From NCBI RefSeq assembly GCF_030317145.1, contig NZ_JASZYE010000001.1, positions 434,001 to 498,000 of the forward strand: a stretch of 64,000 bases of DNA, read 5' to 3'. The position numbers and the translations under genes were made by a program. This document shows positions 43,874 to 52,793 of the stretch, one piece after another. The stretch comes from Variovorax flavidus. GTDB lineage: Bacteria > Pseudomonadota > Gammaproteobacteria > Burkholderiales > Burkholderiaceae_C. Position 1 is the first letter of the stretch. The number at the start of each line of letters is the position of its first letter. Below the pieces are notes generated by a model. It saw nothing but the letters and a program-made list of their open reading frames with translations, was not told the DNA's origin and searched no databases.

Positions 43874-44650
43874 TCAGCGGTGGATCTCGCGCAGCACCAT
43901 GTAGATGCCCAGCAGCGCCAGGCCCGTGAAGAAGCAGCGCTTGAAGACCGGCACCGGAAGACGCATTCGCACCCACTGACCCAGCGCCATGCCTGCGATC
44001 GCGGGGACCAGCATGGCGAGCGAAACGCCGAGCAGAGGGGCCGAGTAGCCGCCCTGTCCGGCCAGTGCAAGGCCCAGGGCGACGGTGGAGGTGGTGAATG
44101 AAAGACCCATCGCCTGAATGAGTTCGTCGCGCGACAGTTCCAGCGACTGCAGGTACACCACGGCGGGCAGCACGAAGACGCCGGTCACGGCGGTGATGCC
44201 GCCGGTGAGGACGCCAGCCAGGGGGCCAAGCCAGCATTCATGCGAGGCAGGAACCTTCAGGGGACGCGCCAGCAACCCCCAGGCCGCATAGCAGACCAAC
44301 GACACGCCCAGCGCCATCGTCGCCCCAGCGCCAGCCGGCGCGCCGAAGCACCACGCACCCATGAGCGTGCCGGCAACGATGCCGGTCTGCATGCCAGCGA
44401 GGCGGCGCGTGATTCGCGACAGCGTTCCCCAGGGCTGCAATTGCCAGACGTTCGTCACGAGGGAAGGCACGATCAGCAGGGCCGCTGCGGCGGCAGGCGG
44501 CATCCACACGGCCAGCAGCGCCATCGACAGGGTGGGAAGCCCCAGGCCGATGACGCCCTTGACGGTGCCCGCAAGCGTGAATACCGCGGCGACCAAGGCC
44601 CACACCGCGGCGCCCTGGCCGGTGAAAGCGACAAGATCCGAATTCGACAT
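43874..44650 (-). CDS. TauE/SafE family sulfite/anion exporter
   Basis: 258 residues, about 8 helices: FTLAGTVKGVIGLGLPTLSMALLAVWM and GPLAGVLTGGITAVTGVFVLPAVVYLQ are the paired repeats of TauE/SafE. Members export sulfite or organic sulfonate-related anions. It starts 95 bases from the divergent LysR gene, which probably regulates it. Confidence 0.88.
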   Translation of the reverse strand: MSNSDLVAFTGQGAAVWALVAAVFTLAGTVKGVIGLGLPTLSMALLAVWMPPAAAAALLIVPSLVTNVWQLQPWGTLSRITRRLAGMQTGIVAGTLMGAWCFGAPAGAGATMALGVSLVCYAAWGLLARPLKVPASHECWLGPLAGVLTGGITAVTGVFVLPAVVYLQSLELSRDELIQAMGLSFTTSTVALGLALAGQGGYSAPLLGVSLAMLVPAIAGMALGQWVRMRLPVPVFKRCFFTGLALLGIYMVLREIHR

Positions 44651-44745
44651 GGCTCCAGTGTCGCGAAAGGCCCGGCGCCCGGAAATGCGGAACTCACGGA
44701 CCTTGCCTCAGTCCCAGCCTGAGGATGCGTGCTACCGTCGTCGGC

Positions 44746-45645
44746 ATGCGATTCGACCTCACCGACCTGCGTCTGTTCGTGAACATCGTCGATGCCGGCA
44801 CCATCACCGGCGGCGCCGCGCAGACGCACATGACCCTGGCATCGGCCAGCCAGCGCGTGCTCGGCATGGAAGACGACCTCGGCACGTCGCTGCTGCTGCG
44901 CTCCAGGCAGGGCGTGCAACCGACCGAGGCCGGGCACACGCTGGTCCATCATGCGCGGCTCGTGCTGCAGCAGATGGAGCGGCTGCGCGGTGAACTGGGC
45001 GAATACGGCGCCGGCCTGCAGGGCCATGTCCGGCTGCTGTGCAACACCTCGGCAATGACGGAGCACCTGCCCGAGGCGCTGGGCGCCTTTCTCGCGCAGC
45101 ATCCGCGCGTGTCCGTGGAACTCGAGGAGCAGGGCAGCACGGACATCGTCGACGCGGTCCGCGCAGGGCTGTGCGACATCGGCATCGTCTCGGATGCGGT
45201 CGACGTCGAAGGGCTGCAGAGCTTTGTCTTTCGACGCGACGACCTGGTGTTCATCGTTGCCCGCGGCCATGCCCTCGCGCGCCGCCGAAGGGTCGCGTTG
45301 GCTGAGGTGGTCGATTGCCGTTTCGTCGGGCTGGCAGAGGGCAGCCCACTGCAGGAGCACGTCGCACTGCACGCCAGGAGGCTCGGAAGGCGGCTCAACT
45401 ATCGCGTGCGCGTGCGCAGCTTCGAAGCCGTGTGCCGCATGGTCGCGCAGGGCATCGGCGTCGGCATCGTGCCGCAGGCGGCGGCGGACCGGTCACCTTC
45501 GCTGATGCAGCTCCGCCGCATTCCCCTCGCAGAGGCGTGGGCTGCGCGCTACCTGCTGGCTTGCGTGCGCGAAGTCGACACGCTGCCGCTGAATGCACGG
45601 CGCATGCTGGAGCACCTTCTCGCGGAGGCGCCCGCTGTCAGTTGA
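44746..45645 (+). CDS. LysR family transcriptional regulator
   Basis: 299 residues. DLRLFVNIVDAGTITGGAAQTHMTLASASQRVLGMEDDL is the N-terminal helix-turn-helix, followed by the substrate-binding fold (LQGHVRLLCNTSAMTEHLPEALGAFL). The ATG at 44746 gives MRFDLTDLR; an upstream in-frame ATG at 44725 is also possible. It is divergent from the TauE gene and overlaps the convergent methyltransferase by 8 bases. Confidence 0.9.
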   Translation: MRFDLTDLRLFVNIVDAGTITGGAAQTHMTLASASQRVLGMEDDLGTSLLLRSRQGVQPTEAGHTLVHHARLVLQQMERLRGELGEYGAGLQGHVRLLCNTSAMTEHLPEALGAFLAQHPRVSVELEEQGSTDIVDAVRAGLCDIGIVSDAVDVEGLQSFVFRRDDLVFIVARGHALARRRRVALAEVVDCRFVGLAEGSPLQEHVALHARRLGRRLNYRVRVRSFEAVCRMVAQGIGVGIVPQAAADRSPSLMQLRRIPLAEAWAARYLLACVREVDTLPLNARRMLEHLLAEAPAVS

Positions 45646-46465
45646 CGACGGTGACGATGTGCGCCTGGATCTTTCCATCGACCGGCCCTTCGCCGAACCG
45701 GTCTGCGATGGCCGCCGCGGCTGCCGATGTGGCTGCCGTCAGGTCCGCGCCGGCACGAGCCGCGATCTCATTGCGCAGCGGCGTTCCCTGGCAATAGGCG
45801 ATGGCGGGGTCGCGGGCCGACGCCGCGCGGCTTCGCGCCTCTCTCGTCTCGAAGCCCGGTATGGCGTTGAACCCTGCACCTGCAAGATCGCGCGAGATCG
45901 CGATCCGGTCGAAATAGCCGTGGGGCGTGCGCGCCATGAAAAGGGGCGGATCGTCGGGAAACAGAGCCCCCAGCGCCTGCGTGACGACATCTGCAAACTG
46001 GTTTTCCTCGATGCAATCCCAGACGTTGAACAGCAGGGTGCCACCGGGGCGGAGCACACGCCGGGCTTCGGAAAACGCATGCACCTTGTCCGGAAAGAAC
46101 ATCACGCCGAACTGGCAGACCACGAGATCGAAGCTTGCGTCGGCAAAAGGCAGCTGCATGGCATCGGCCTGCTGCCAGGTCACCGGGCGTTGAGTGCCGA
46201 CAGCCGCGGCGCGATCGAGCATGGGCTGGTTCAGATCGGTCGCCAGCAGTTCCACAGGGGCGGGCAGGGCACGGGCCAGCGCGCGGGTGACCACGCCCGT
46301 GCCTGCCGCTGTCTCCAGCACGCGTGACGGCCGGAGCGTCGCGGCGCGTTTCGCGAGATCTTCGGCATAGGGCTCGAAGATCAGGGGGACGAGGCAGGTG
46401 TCGTAGAGCTCGGGAATCGAGCCGGCGAAGAGAGTGTCGGAAGCAGATCCGCCCATGAGGTGCAT
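45638..46465 (-). CDS. Class I SAM-dependent methyltransferase
   Basis: 275 residues. RVLETAAGTGVVTRALARAL is motif I, LLATDLNQPMLDRA follows, and DLVVCQFGVMFFPDKVHAFSEARRVLRPGGTLLFNVWD is the post-I/III region of UbiE/Methyltransf_11 type. The substrate is unknown. The ATG at 46456 (MGGSASD) is a close alternative start. Its last 8 bases overlap the LysR gene. Confidence 0.88.
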   Translation of the reverse strand: MHLMGGSASDTLFAGSIPELYDTCLVPLIFEPYAEDLAKRAATLRPSRVLETAAGTGVVTRALARALPAPVELLATDLNQPMLDRAAAVGTQRPVTWQQADAMQLPFADASFDLVVCQFGVMFFPDKVHAFSEARRVLRPGGTLLFNVWDCIEENQFADVVTQALGALFPDDPPLFMARTPHGYFDRIAISRDLAGAGFNAIPGFETREARSRAASARDPAIAYCQGTPLRNEIAARAGADLTAATSAAAAAIADRFGEGPVDGKIQAHIVTVVN

Positions 46466-46599
46466 CCTTTCAAGACGCCGCCGCTGGATGCACGCATCTT
46501 AGGGTTCGTTTCCCCGAATGCCAATCCAGCGTGCGCAAAACGCCTACAGCGCTTGACGGACAGCGCCCACCGGGCAACGGAGCGCCGCCGCTACGCTCG

Positions 46600-46944
46600 A
46601 TGGCCATGAGCAAATCCATCATTGCTTTCATTGGCGCGGCCGCATGCTGCATGGGCGTTGCGGCCGAGGATTTGAAGCTGCCCCTCGACAGCGACGAGAA
46701 GGGAACCCTGTACATCAATCCCAACCTGTCGCCGACCGAGAGCGCCGTCAACACGAAGGGCGCCACGGTCGGCGTGGAACGGCCTGACGGAAGTGGACTG
46801 TCCGGCGGCGTCGACACTTCGAAGGAGCGCCCCACTTACTCGCTGGGCGCCAGCACGGGCGGCAAGCGCTCGTACTCCGCGGGCGCCTTCTCGGACGGCA
46901 AGAACAACGCCGGTGTGAAGGCCGGCGTGACGATCAAGTACTAG
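46600..46944 (+). CDS. Small exported protein with Gly/Ser-rich repeats
   Basis: 114 residues. SKSIIAFIGAAACCMGVAA is a signal peptide, followed by LKLPLDSDEKGTLYINPNLSP and a glycine-rich tail (SLGASTGGKRSYSAGAFSDGKNNAGVKAGVTIKY) that looks like beta strands of an outer-membrane or secreted protein. No family recognised. ATGs at 46600 and 46606 are both possible; no ribosome site is obvious. Confidence 0.65.
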   Translation: MAMSKSIIAFIGAAACCMGVAAEDLKLPLDSDEKGTLYINPNLSPTESAVNTKGATVGVERPDGSGLSGGVDTSKERPTYSLGASTGGKRSYSAGAFSDGKNNAGVKAGVTIKY

Positions 46945-46957
46945 AAGTCGCTCGACG

Positions 46958-47338
46958 TCAGCGACGGACGATGGCGTACGTCGCAACGCCTGCAACCACG
47001 CCGGCCCTGCGCGCGCTCTCGCGGGCCCGCATCTCGTCATTGAAGCGGCGGCGATCGCATTCCCAGCTGTAGCCTGTCGCCCAGAGGCAATCCGAGTAGC
47101 GCTGGTCGGCGCGGCTCCTGGCGGCCGAGCCCGCCACGCCGCCGGCAACCACGCCGGCGACCACACCCGCGCGCCGTGCGTCGCGGCGGTTGTCCCAGTC
47201 GTTGTGCCAGTGGTTGTTCCAGTTGTTGTGATGGCGATGGCGCTGCCCGTGGCGCTGGGCTTCGCTGTGGCCCGCCCCCAGCACCGCGAGCAGGACGATC
47301 GCGCAGCGCAGGAGGGTTCGCAGCCGGAAGACGTTCAT
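46958..47338 (-). CDS. Small exported protein, His/Asn-rich, with glycine zipper
   Basis: 126 residues. A signal peptide (RCAIVLLAVLGAGHSEA) is followed by a His/Asn/Trp-rich stretch (RHHNNWNNHWHNDWDN) and a glycine zipper (AGVVAGVVAGGVAGSAA), then a CxxxxxxxWxC segment. Glycine-zipper proteins of this type pack in membranes; the His/Asn run could bind metal. It overlaps the upstream HdeA-like gene by ATGA, so the two are coupled. Confidence 0.7.
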   Translation of the reverse strand: MNVFRLRTLLRCAIVLLAVLGAGHSEAQRHGQRHRHHNNWNNHWHNDWDNRRDARRAGVVAGVVAGGVAGSAARSRADQRYSDCLWATGYSWECDRRRFNDEMRARESARRAGVVAGVATYAIVRR

Positions 47339-47700
47339 GGCTTGGTCACCAGATCGACGAGGCGTGCGTTGGCCGGATCGGCCGCGGCGGCGCATTCCCT
47401 GCCCAGCTTCGCAACGTTCTCGGTGATCCATTCCCGCGTCAGCTTGCCGACCTGCGGTCCGTTGCGGCCGGTGAGATAGCCATGAAGCCACACCATGCCG
47501 GTGCCGATGTAGTCCTGGGCGTCCAGCGCCGTGCGCTTCTGCGCCGCCGTGGCGTTCTTGCCCGCGGTGACTTGTGCGGCTGCGGCATTGAAGTCTGCAC
47601 ACGAAAGGGAGGAAGAGTCGTCGGCGGCCGTCTGGGCTGGCGCCGGGGCCGATGCAACGACAAGGACGCCGATGGCGGCGAGTGCGCGGAGACGATGCAT
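47335..47700 (-). CDS. Small periplasmic protein, HdeA/Rap1a-like
   Basis: 121 residues with a cleavable signal (ALAAIGVLVVASAPAPAQ) and a helical body with two cysteines (LSCADFNAAAAQ and ECAAAADP) and WLHGYLTG, a layout shared by HdeA- and Rap1a/Tai-type proteins. That assignment is tentative. AAGGAG lies 5-6 bases before the ATG at 47700. Confidence 0.72.
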   Translation of the reverse strand: MHRLRALAAIGVLVVASAPAPAQTAADDSSSLSCADFNAAAAQVTAGKNATAAQKRTALDAQDYIGTGMVWLHGYLTGRNGPQVGKLTREWITENVAKLGRECAAAADPANARLVDLVTKP

Positions 47701-47753
47701 GTGTGCTCCTTGGCTTGACCCGCCCATGCGTGGACGTGCCGGCCGTGAAGATA

Positions 47754-48368
47754 CTACTTGTCGAAGGCCGATGCCGGCATCCGGAGCTCGGTGAGCTTCC
47801 AGTCCACGAATCCGCTGCGCTCGAACACCAGTCCGAGTCGCTCTGAATTGGGTTCGTCGGGCCTTGCGGGGTCCACGGCGTACGCGATCATCTTGTTGGC
47901 GCCCTGGCGATCGATGATCCAGCGGGCCTTCTTTTCGGGTGCCGGGCCGCTCGATGGCGGGGTGGCTTCGCCGGCTGGAGGCGCGCCGCCTTCGGGCTGG
48001 CGGGCCGGGGTCGGCGTGGGGGCGGGCTTGGCCAAGTGGCCGTTCTTCATGGCCGCCATCACGGTCTCGGGACGCACCATCGCGTCCACCAGCTGATTCA
48101 CCAGCCCCAATCCGATCAGGCTGCCCAGCGCGGCAAAGGGATTGCTCGAATCCTGGGTGCCCAGCTTCTTGGTGACGAGGACGGAGAACTGGCCCTTCAG
48201 GCTTTCGCGTACCTTGGGATAGTCGACGTGCGCGTTGAATGCCTCGGCATCGCCTTCCTGGGCGGCCGTCTGCAACTGGCGAACCGCCAGAAAGGGCGAC
48301 CAGTACCAGTAGGCCGCAAGGGCCGCGATGAGGATCAGCGCGGCCGCGAGAAGGCTTCTGCTTTTCAT
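47754..48368 (-). CDS. DUF2939 family protein
   Basis: 204 residues. A membrane-anchoring helix at the N-terminus (LLAAALILIAALAAYWYWSPF) is followed by AVRQLQTAAQEGDAEAFNAHVDYPKVRESLKGQF, the DUF2939 signature, and a Pro/Ala-rich middle (PTPTPARQPEGGAPPAG). It is anchored in the inner membrane with the body in the periplasm. Function unknown. It is separated from the upstream lipoprotein by a terminator. Confidence 0.8.
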   Translation of the reverse strand: MKSRSLLAAALILIAALAAYWYWSPFLAVRQLQTAAQEGDAEAFNAHVDYPKVRESLKGQFSVLVTKKLGTQDSSNPFAALGSLIGLGLVNQLVDAMVRPETVMAAMKNGHLAKPAPTPTPARQPEGGAPPAGEATPPSSGPAPEKKARWIIDRQGANKMIAYAVDPARPDEPNSERLGLVFERSGFVDWKLTELRMPASAFDK

Positions 48369-48388
48369 GCCGCGATTCTGCACGCGAC

Positions 48389-48419
48389 AAAAAAACGGCC
48401 CGCTCGAGGCGGGCCGTTT
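48389..48419 (-). terminator. Rho-independent terminator of the Ala-Pro lipoprotein gene
   Basis: A perfect 11-base stem (48393-48403 with 48409-48419) with a 5-base loop, followed on the minus strand by seven T. It lies 26 bases after the stop at 48445, so it ends the leftward lipoprotein transcript before the DUF2939 gene. Confidence 0.9.
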
Positions 48420-48444
48420 CGGTTGGCGCTAGGTGGCGACTGGA

Positions 48445-51099
48445 TCAGGGCACGTTGGTCGTGGTGATCTGGAAGGGCTTGCCGGAAGCCGACAGGTCCA
48501 TCGCTCCGCCGTACTCGATGTTGTACGTGGTGCCGCCGGATGTCGTCGGCGTGAGTGCGCAGCCGTTGGGCTTGGGGCACGAACCACCGTCGGTGCCGAA
48601 GATCACCGGTCCGTAGCGGTAGTTGCGCACGGCCTTGCCCGTGTAGTCGATCACGCTGGTCAGGTAACCCGGGTTGGAGTAGTTGTCCGCGTCTTCCACG
48701 GCGATCGGGTCGATCATGCGCGTGTCCTGCAGGGTGCGCACGATGCTGCCGCTGTTTCCGTTGGACGCAAAGCGTACCCACGAGACCTTGCGATCGCCGC
48801 GCGAGTTCACCAGGACTTGCTGGTTGAGCGGTTCGATGCTGCTGTTGGGCTCACCCTTGGAGGTGCCCAGCGACGTCGGGTTGCGGCCGATGCCTGTCAC
48901 CGTGCCCACTTCGGCAATGACGTTCGCCGACGGAGCGGCCGAGGCCGTGCCACCCGGCGCGAAGCCGTCGATGCTGTAGATGTGCATCGTGCCGTCCTGC
49001 GTCGCGATCCAGGCGCGTTGCGGGTTGCCGAACACCGTCGTCTTCACCGCGGTCGGCTTGGCCGGCAGCGACACCGTCTTCACCACCGTCGGCATCTGCG
49101 ACGGCGTGTTGGCGAAGGTGTACGGCCACTGGCTGTCCGCTTGGCCCAGGTTGCTCGTCTGCGTCACGTTGGCGCTGAAGTAGACGCCGTTGACGAAGTT
49201 GAACAGCGGCCGCAGGTCGATGAACGAGGCCTTCTGCTCCGACTTGGAGATCACGACCGCCATACCGCCCTTGGCGTAGCGTGTGGCGTGCGGGCCCGAG
49301 CCGACGAAGTTCCGCCAGTTGCTCGTCAGCGGCGTGTTGCTCAGGCCGATGAAGTCGCCGCTCACCATGGTCTGGAACTGGTCCAGGCCGGTCGTGACGG
49401 CAATCTCGGTCGGTGCATTCACACCCGGCAGATCGATGTAGCCGAGGATCTTCATGAAGGCGATGTTGCCCATGTTCGGCAGGCCCGGATAGGTCGCCAT
49501 CCACTCGTGCCACCACGTGTAGTAGGGGCGCGGGTTCCCGTTGCTGTACGGGTTGCAGCCGTCGCACAGGCCAGCCAGCGCGATCACCGCGACCTGGCCC
49601 TTGAGCGCGGTCGTGTCCCACACCGTGACCAGTGCGAACTCGCTCTGGTTCGTCATCGCGATCGCGGTCGGCACCTTGTTGGACGGCAGCTTGACCGAGG
49701 CGGGATTGCCGGCGGTGTTGCTGCCCATGGTGGCGATCACGCCGTTCTGGTAGGCCACCAGGCTCTCCGAGCAGAATCCAGCGCGGCCCGAGCAGCGGCC
49801 CACGGCGATGGGATCGCTGCTGGCCAGGCCCTGGGCCTTGTAGTTCATGGCGTTCGCACCGTCGATGCCGCCGCCGGCAAGGGCGTTGCGCGTCCAGCTC
49901 AGCTGGGGCATCTGGGCGAAGGTGTTGAACATGTAGCCCGACACCTGGAAGTCAGCCACGCCGATGCGCTGCGCCGGGTTGTCGGCCACGAACAGCATGT
50001 TCGCCTGGTTGGTCGAGTAGTTGCCCGACGTGGACGACGGCGGACCGCCGACCTGCCAGTAGAAGGAATAGCCGGGAGCGGGCGAACCGAGCTTCGTCGC
50101 GGCATCCCGCGCGAACAGGGTCGGACGACCGCTGTTGCCGACGCCGTAGGCGGCGGCGTTGGGGCCGTAGCGGTACTCGATGCCGGTGTCCTTGCTCAAC
50201 TGGGCGGCCATGTTGCGGTAGGAGGTGGCGACCACGTTGAAGGAGGAGTCGACCACATCCCCGACGACAGGCGCCGGAGCAGGTGCCGGGGCGGGAGCGG
50301 GGGCCGGAGCCGGTGCCGGCGAAGGAGCCGGAGCCGGAGAGGGCGCCGGGGCCGGAGCGGGTGCGGGTGCCGGAGCCGGCGCGGCAGCGCCGAGCGCCTC
50401 GCAGTTCCGGGGAGCCGACACGCCAGGATTGCCGAAGACGTCCACGTGGCACATCGTCGCCATGTTCGCCGGCACGGACCGGGTGGTCCAGTTGGTGCCC
50501 TTGCCGAAGCGCACCATGGTTTGCGCCTTGACGGTGAAGACTTCACCTTCGGCTGCGATATGGACGTAGCCCGTCGGAGCGGGCGCGGGAGCGGGTGCCG
50601 GGGCCGGCGCCGGAGCGGGGGCCGGTGCAGGCGCGGGAGCCGGTGCGGGCGCTGGCGCCGGAGCATCGGCGGTTCCCGATTCGCAGACGCGGGGAGCCGG
50701 CACGCCGGGATTGCCGAAGACGTCCACGTGGCACATCGTCGCCATGTTCGGCGGCACGGAGCGGCTGGTCCAGTTGCTGCCGCTGCCGAAGCGAACCATG
50801 GTTTGGGTCGAGACGGTGAAGATTTCACCCTCGTTGGCGAGGTGCGTCACCTTGGCGAGCTTGCCAGCCGATTTGGTGGCCGAAGCGGCGCCGGCACCCG
50901 AATCCGCGACCAGGGTGCCGTTGACGTCCGAGTTGGAAGCCTGTGCCTCGGAGTTGGACGCGTCAGCCACGGTCGCGGCATTCGCATTCAGACCAGACGC
51001 GGCGCCCAAGCCGCTGTCGTTGCTGCCTCCACCCCCACAACCCGCCAGTGTCCCCGCTGCAATAAGAAGCAGTAGAGAGCTTTTATCTATTGATTTCAA
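48445..51099 (-). CDS. Large lipoprotein with duplicated N-terminal modules and Ala-Pro linkers
   Basis: 884 residues. LAGC at 18-21 is a lipobox (Cys21). Two related modules of about 55 residues occupy 86-140 and 180-233, sharing EGE-x-FTV, TMVRFG, NMATMCHVDVFGNPGV and a final CE. They are separated and followed by (Ala-Pro)n spacers at about 146-176 and 241-277. The rest (278-884) is rich in short strands, glycines and aromatics and may be propeller-like; no enzyme motif seen. Probably an outer-surface protein that spans or projects through the cell envelope. A good terminator follows at 48389-48419. Confidence 0.82.
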   Translation of the reverse strand: MKSIDKSSLLLLIAAGTLAGCGGGGSNDSGLGAASGLNANAATVADASNSEAQASNSDVNGTLVADSGAGAASATKSAGKLAKVTHLANEGEIFTVSTQTMVRFGSGSNWTSRSVPPNMATMCHVDVFGNPGVPAPRVCESGTADAPAPAPAPAPAPAPAPAPAPAPAPAPAPAPTGYVHIAAEGEVFTVKAQTMVRFGKGTNWTTRSVPANMATMCHVDVFGNPGVSAPRNCEALGAAAPAPAPAPAPAPAPSPAPAPSPAPAPAPAPAPAPAPAPVVGDVVDSSFNVVATSYRNMAAQLSKDTGIEYRYGPNAAAYGVGNSGRPTLFARDAATKLGSPAPGYSFYWQVGGPPSSTSGNYSTNQANMLFVADNPAQRIGVADFQVSGYMFNTFAQMPQLSWTRNALAGGGIDGANAMNYKAQGLASSDPIAVGRCSGRAGFCSESLVAYQNGVIATMGSNTAGNPASVKLPSNKVPTAIAMTNQSEFALVTVWDTTALKGQVAVIALAGLCDGCNPYSNGNPRPYYTWWHEWMATYPGLPNMGNIAFMKILGYIDLPGVNAPTEIAVTTGLDQFQTMVSGDFIGLSNTPLTSNWRNFVGSGPHATRYAKGGMAVVISKSEQKASFIDLRPLFNFVNGVYFSANVTQTSNLGQADSQWPYTFANTPSQMPTVVKTVSLPAKPTAVKTTVFGNPQRAWIATQDGTMHIYSIDGFAPGGTASAAPSANVIAEVGTVTGIGRNPTSLGTSKGEPNSSIEPLNQQVLVNSRGDRKVSWVRFASNGNSGSIVRTLQDTRMIDPIAVEDADNYSNPGYLTSVIDYTGKAVRNYRYGPVIFGTDGGSCPKPNGCALTPTTSGGTTYNIEYGGAMDLSASGKPFQITTTNVP
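50269..50844 (-). repeat. Duplicated module and GC-rich Ala-Pro repeat DNA inside the lipoprotein gene
   Basis: Module copies lie at 50680-50844 and 50401-50562 and are highly similar; spacer copies at 50572-50664 and 50269-50379 consist of short GGCGCCGG-like units encoding Ala-Pro. Such DNA can change length by slippage or unequal recombination. Confidence 0.8.
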
Positions 51100-51459
51100 A
51101 CAAAAAACCTCAAGTTTTTAAAAGATGAGGGTTTGTACGTGGGATGGTTCCTACGCAGCAAGCGTTCTTTCAAATCCTTTCTTAATGTGTATTTGTTCTC
51201 AAGGCGGCTGTTACATCGGTTGTAGACGGTGACGACTATTTGGCGAACTTCTTGCCTATTTACAATTTGTGCGTGTAACCGTCGGCAACATAATTGCAAT
51301 TGCTTTCATCATGCGAACGGCGGCCCGGCGGTGCCGTTTGCGCCCCGTTTGCCGCATCTCGACCCCGGGCTGCGCCCTTTGCCTACAAGCGTTTGCGGCG
51401 CCGCAGGGCTACCCAAATTGGTGCAAGGGGCCAAGGTGCTCGGGGAAAGGAGATGACGA
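51100..51459. other. AT-richer divergent gap between the lipoprotein and the BON gene
   Basis: 360 bases, clearly richer in A/T than the surroundings (about 51060-51300), which suits promoters for both genes. It has a 10-base palindrome AATTGCAATT at 51292-51301. Short open frames here have no recognisable domain and are not accepted. Confidence 0.5.
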
Positions 51460-51978
51460 ATGAGGAAGTCGAACCGAACTCTCGAAGCGCTGCGCATCCG
51501 ATCCGCGTTGACGGGCGCCGTCTGTGTCCTCGCACTGGCTGCGTGCACCGATCGCGCTGGTAGCGAATCTGCAGGCAGGCAGTTGGACTCCGCGGCCGAC
51601 AAGACCGAGCAGGCTGCCGTCGCGGCGGCGCGAAAAGCCGCCGAACTGGCGGACGTGGCGCGAGACAAGACCAGGGCCTACGTTACTTCGCCGGAGGTGA
51701 AGGAAGACGCGGCGGCCGTCAAGAACGCCCTGAAGAACATGGGAACGGCGGCGGTGTCGACCACTGACGATGCCGCCGTCACGCTGGCGGTGTCGTCCGC
51801 CCTCGCCAAAGACACTGAACTGAACGCCACCCGCATCGATGTCCGGACAAAGGACGGCGCCGTGCGGCTCGCCGGGCCGGCACCGAACGCAGCAGCCAAG
51901 GCGCGCGCCGGGGACATCGCCAAGGCCGTCGACGGCGTTGCCACCGTCGACAACCAGCTGGTCGTCAGCCCCGGCTGA
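51460..51978 (+). CDS. BON domain lipoprotein
   Basis: 172 residues. The lipobox is LALAAC near residue 28, then an Ala/Lys-rich helical linker, then a BON domain: DDAAVTLAVSSALAKDTELNATRIDVRTKDGAVRLAGPAPNAAAKARAGDIAKAVDGVATVDNQLVV. BON domains (as in OsmY) bind phospholipid and appear under envelope or osmotic stress. AAAGGAG precedes the ATG. Confidence 0.88.
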   Translation: MRKSNRTLEALRIRSALTGAVCVLALAACTDRAGSESAGRQLDSAADKTEQAAVAAARKAAELADVARDKTRAYVTSPEVKEDAAAVKNALKNMGTAAVSTTDDAAVTLAVSSALAKDTELNATRIDVRTKDGAVRLAGPAPNAAAKARAGDIAKAVDGVATVDNQLVVSPG

Positions 51979-51986
51979 ACGCGTCC

Positions 51987-52793
51987 TCAGTCCCAGGCGG
52001 GAGCCAGGCCCTCGGGGCTGGTGAGCCGGCCGTTGCGCTCCAGCGCCGCTATCCGCGTCATTTCCTCGTCGGAAAGGCGCAGTTGCTGCGCTTTCATGTT
52101 GCTTTCCAGATTCGCCCGTCGCGTCGATGACGGGATCACTGCGTAGCCGAGTTGCATCGCCCACGCCAGGGTGACCTGGGCGGGCGTGGCCTGATGCGCC
52201 TGCGCGATGTCCTGGATCACCGGGTCTTTCAACACCGATCCATAGCCAAGCGTCATGTAGGAAGTGATCGGGATGCCATGGCCGCGCGCAAAGTCGGCGA
52301 CCTTGCGGTTCTGCAGGTAGGGGTGCAGTTCGATCTGGTTGGTCGCGATTTCGGCGGCGCCTACCGCGTCGATCGCCTGGCGCATCAGGTCGACCGTGAA
52401 GTTCGAGACCCCGATCTGCTTCGTGAGCCCCTGCGCCTTGGCTTCCGCCAGCGCGCCCATGAATTCGGCGACCGGCACGGCATTGCCCGGTGAAGGCCAG
52501 TGGATCAGGGTCAGATCCACATGGTCGGTGCGCAACTTGGCGAGGCTGTCCTTGAGACTGGGGATGAGCAGATTCTTGCCGTAGTTGGCCGTCCAGATCT
52601 TGGTCGTGAGGAACAGCGCATCGCGCGCCACGCCGCTTTCGGCGATGGCCTGGCCCACGTCGGCTTCGTTGCCGTAGATCTGGGCGGTATCGACCAGGCG
52701 GTAGCCGAGATCGAGCGCGTTCTTGACGGAGTCGATGACGGCCTGGCCCTGGAGACGGAAGGTGCCGAGGCCGAATGGAGGAATGCTGCTCAT
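51987..52793 (-). CDS. dkgB: 2,5-diketo-D-gluconate reductase B (aldo/keto reductase)
   Basis: 268 residues, aligning end to end with E. coli DkgB from FGLGTFRL through [42 protein letters not shown] and the final GLAPAWD (EGLAPEWD in E. coli). The AKR catalytic tetrad (Asp, Tyr, Lys, His) is present. It reduces aldehydes and diketogluconate with NADPH. It overlaps the MFS start by 4 bases; in E. coli the neighbouring yafC is also a LysR gene, as here at 54111. Confidence 0.93.
   Translation of the reverse strand: MSSIPPFGLGTFRLQGQAVIDSVKNALDLGYRLVDTAQIYGNEADVGQAIAESGVARDALFLTTKIWTANYGKNLLIPSLKDSLAKLRTDHVDLTLIHWPSPGNAVPVAEFMGALAEAKAQGLTKQIGVSNFTVDLMRQAIDAVGAAEIATNQIELHPYLQNRKVADFARGHGIPITSYMTLGYGSVLKDPVIQDIAQAHQATPAQVTLAWAMQLGYAVIPSSTRRANLESNMKAQQLRLSDEEMTRIAALERNGRLTSPEGLAPAWD

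Noticed and set aside
50269..50664. Regular short repeats resembling a CRISPR or satellite array
   Set aside because: They are in-frame Ala-Pro codons without unique spacers of constant length and lie inside a gene.
48433..51075. 880-codon antisense open frame over the Ala-Pro lipoprotein
   Set aside because: No signal, motif or plausible composition. The leftward lipoprotein has a lipobox, repeats and its own terminator.
51229..51563. Overlapping short frames between the lipoprotein and the BON gene
   Set aside because: They run into the BON gene in other frames and have no domain; the area looks like promoter DNA.
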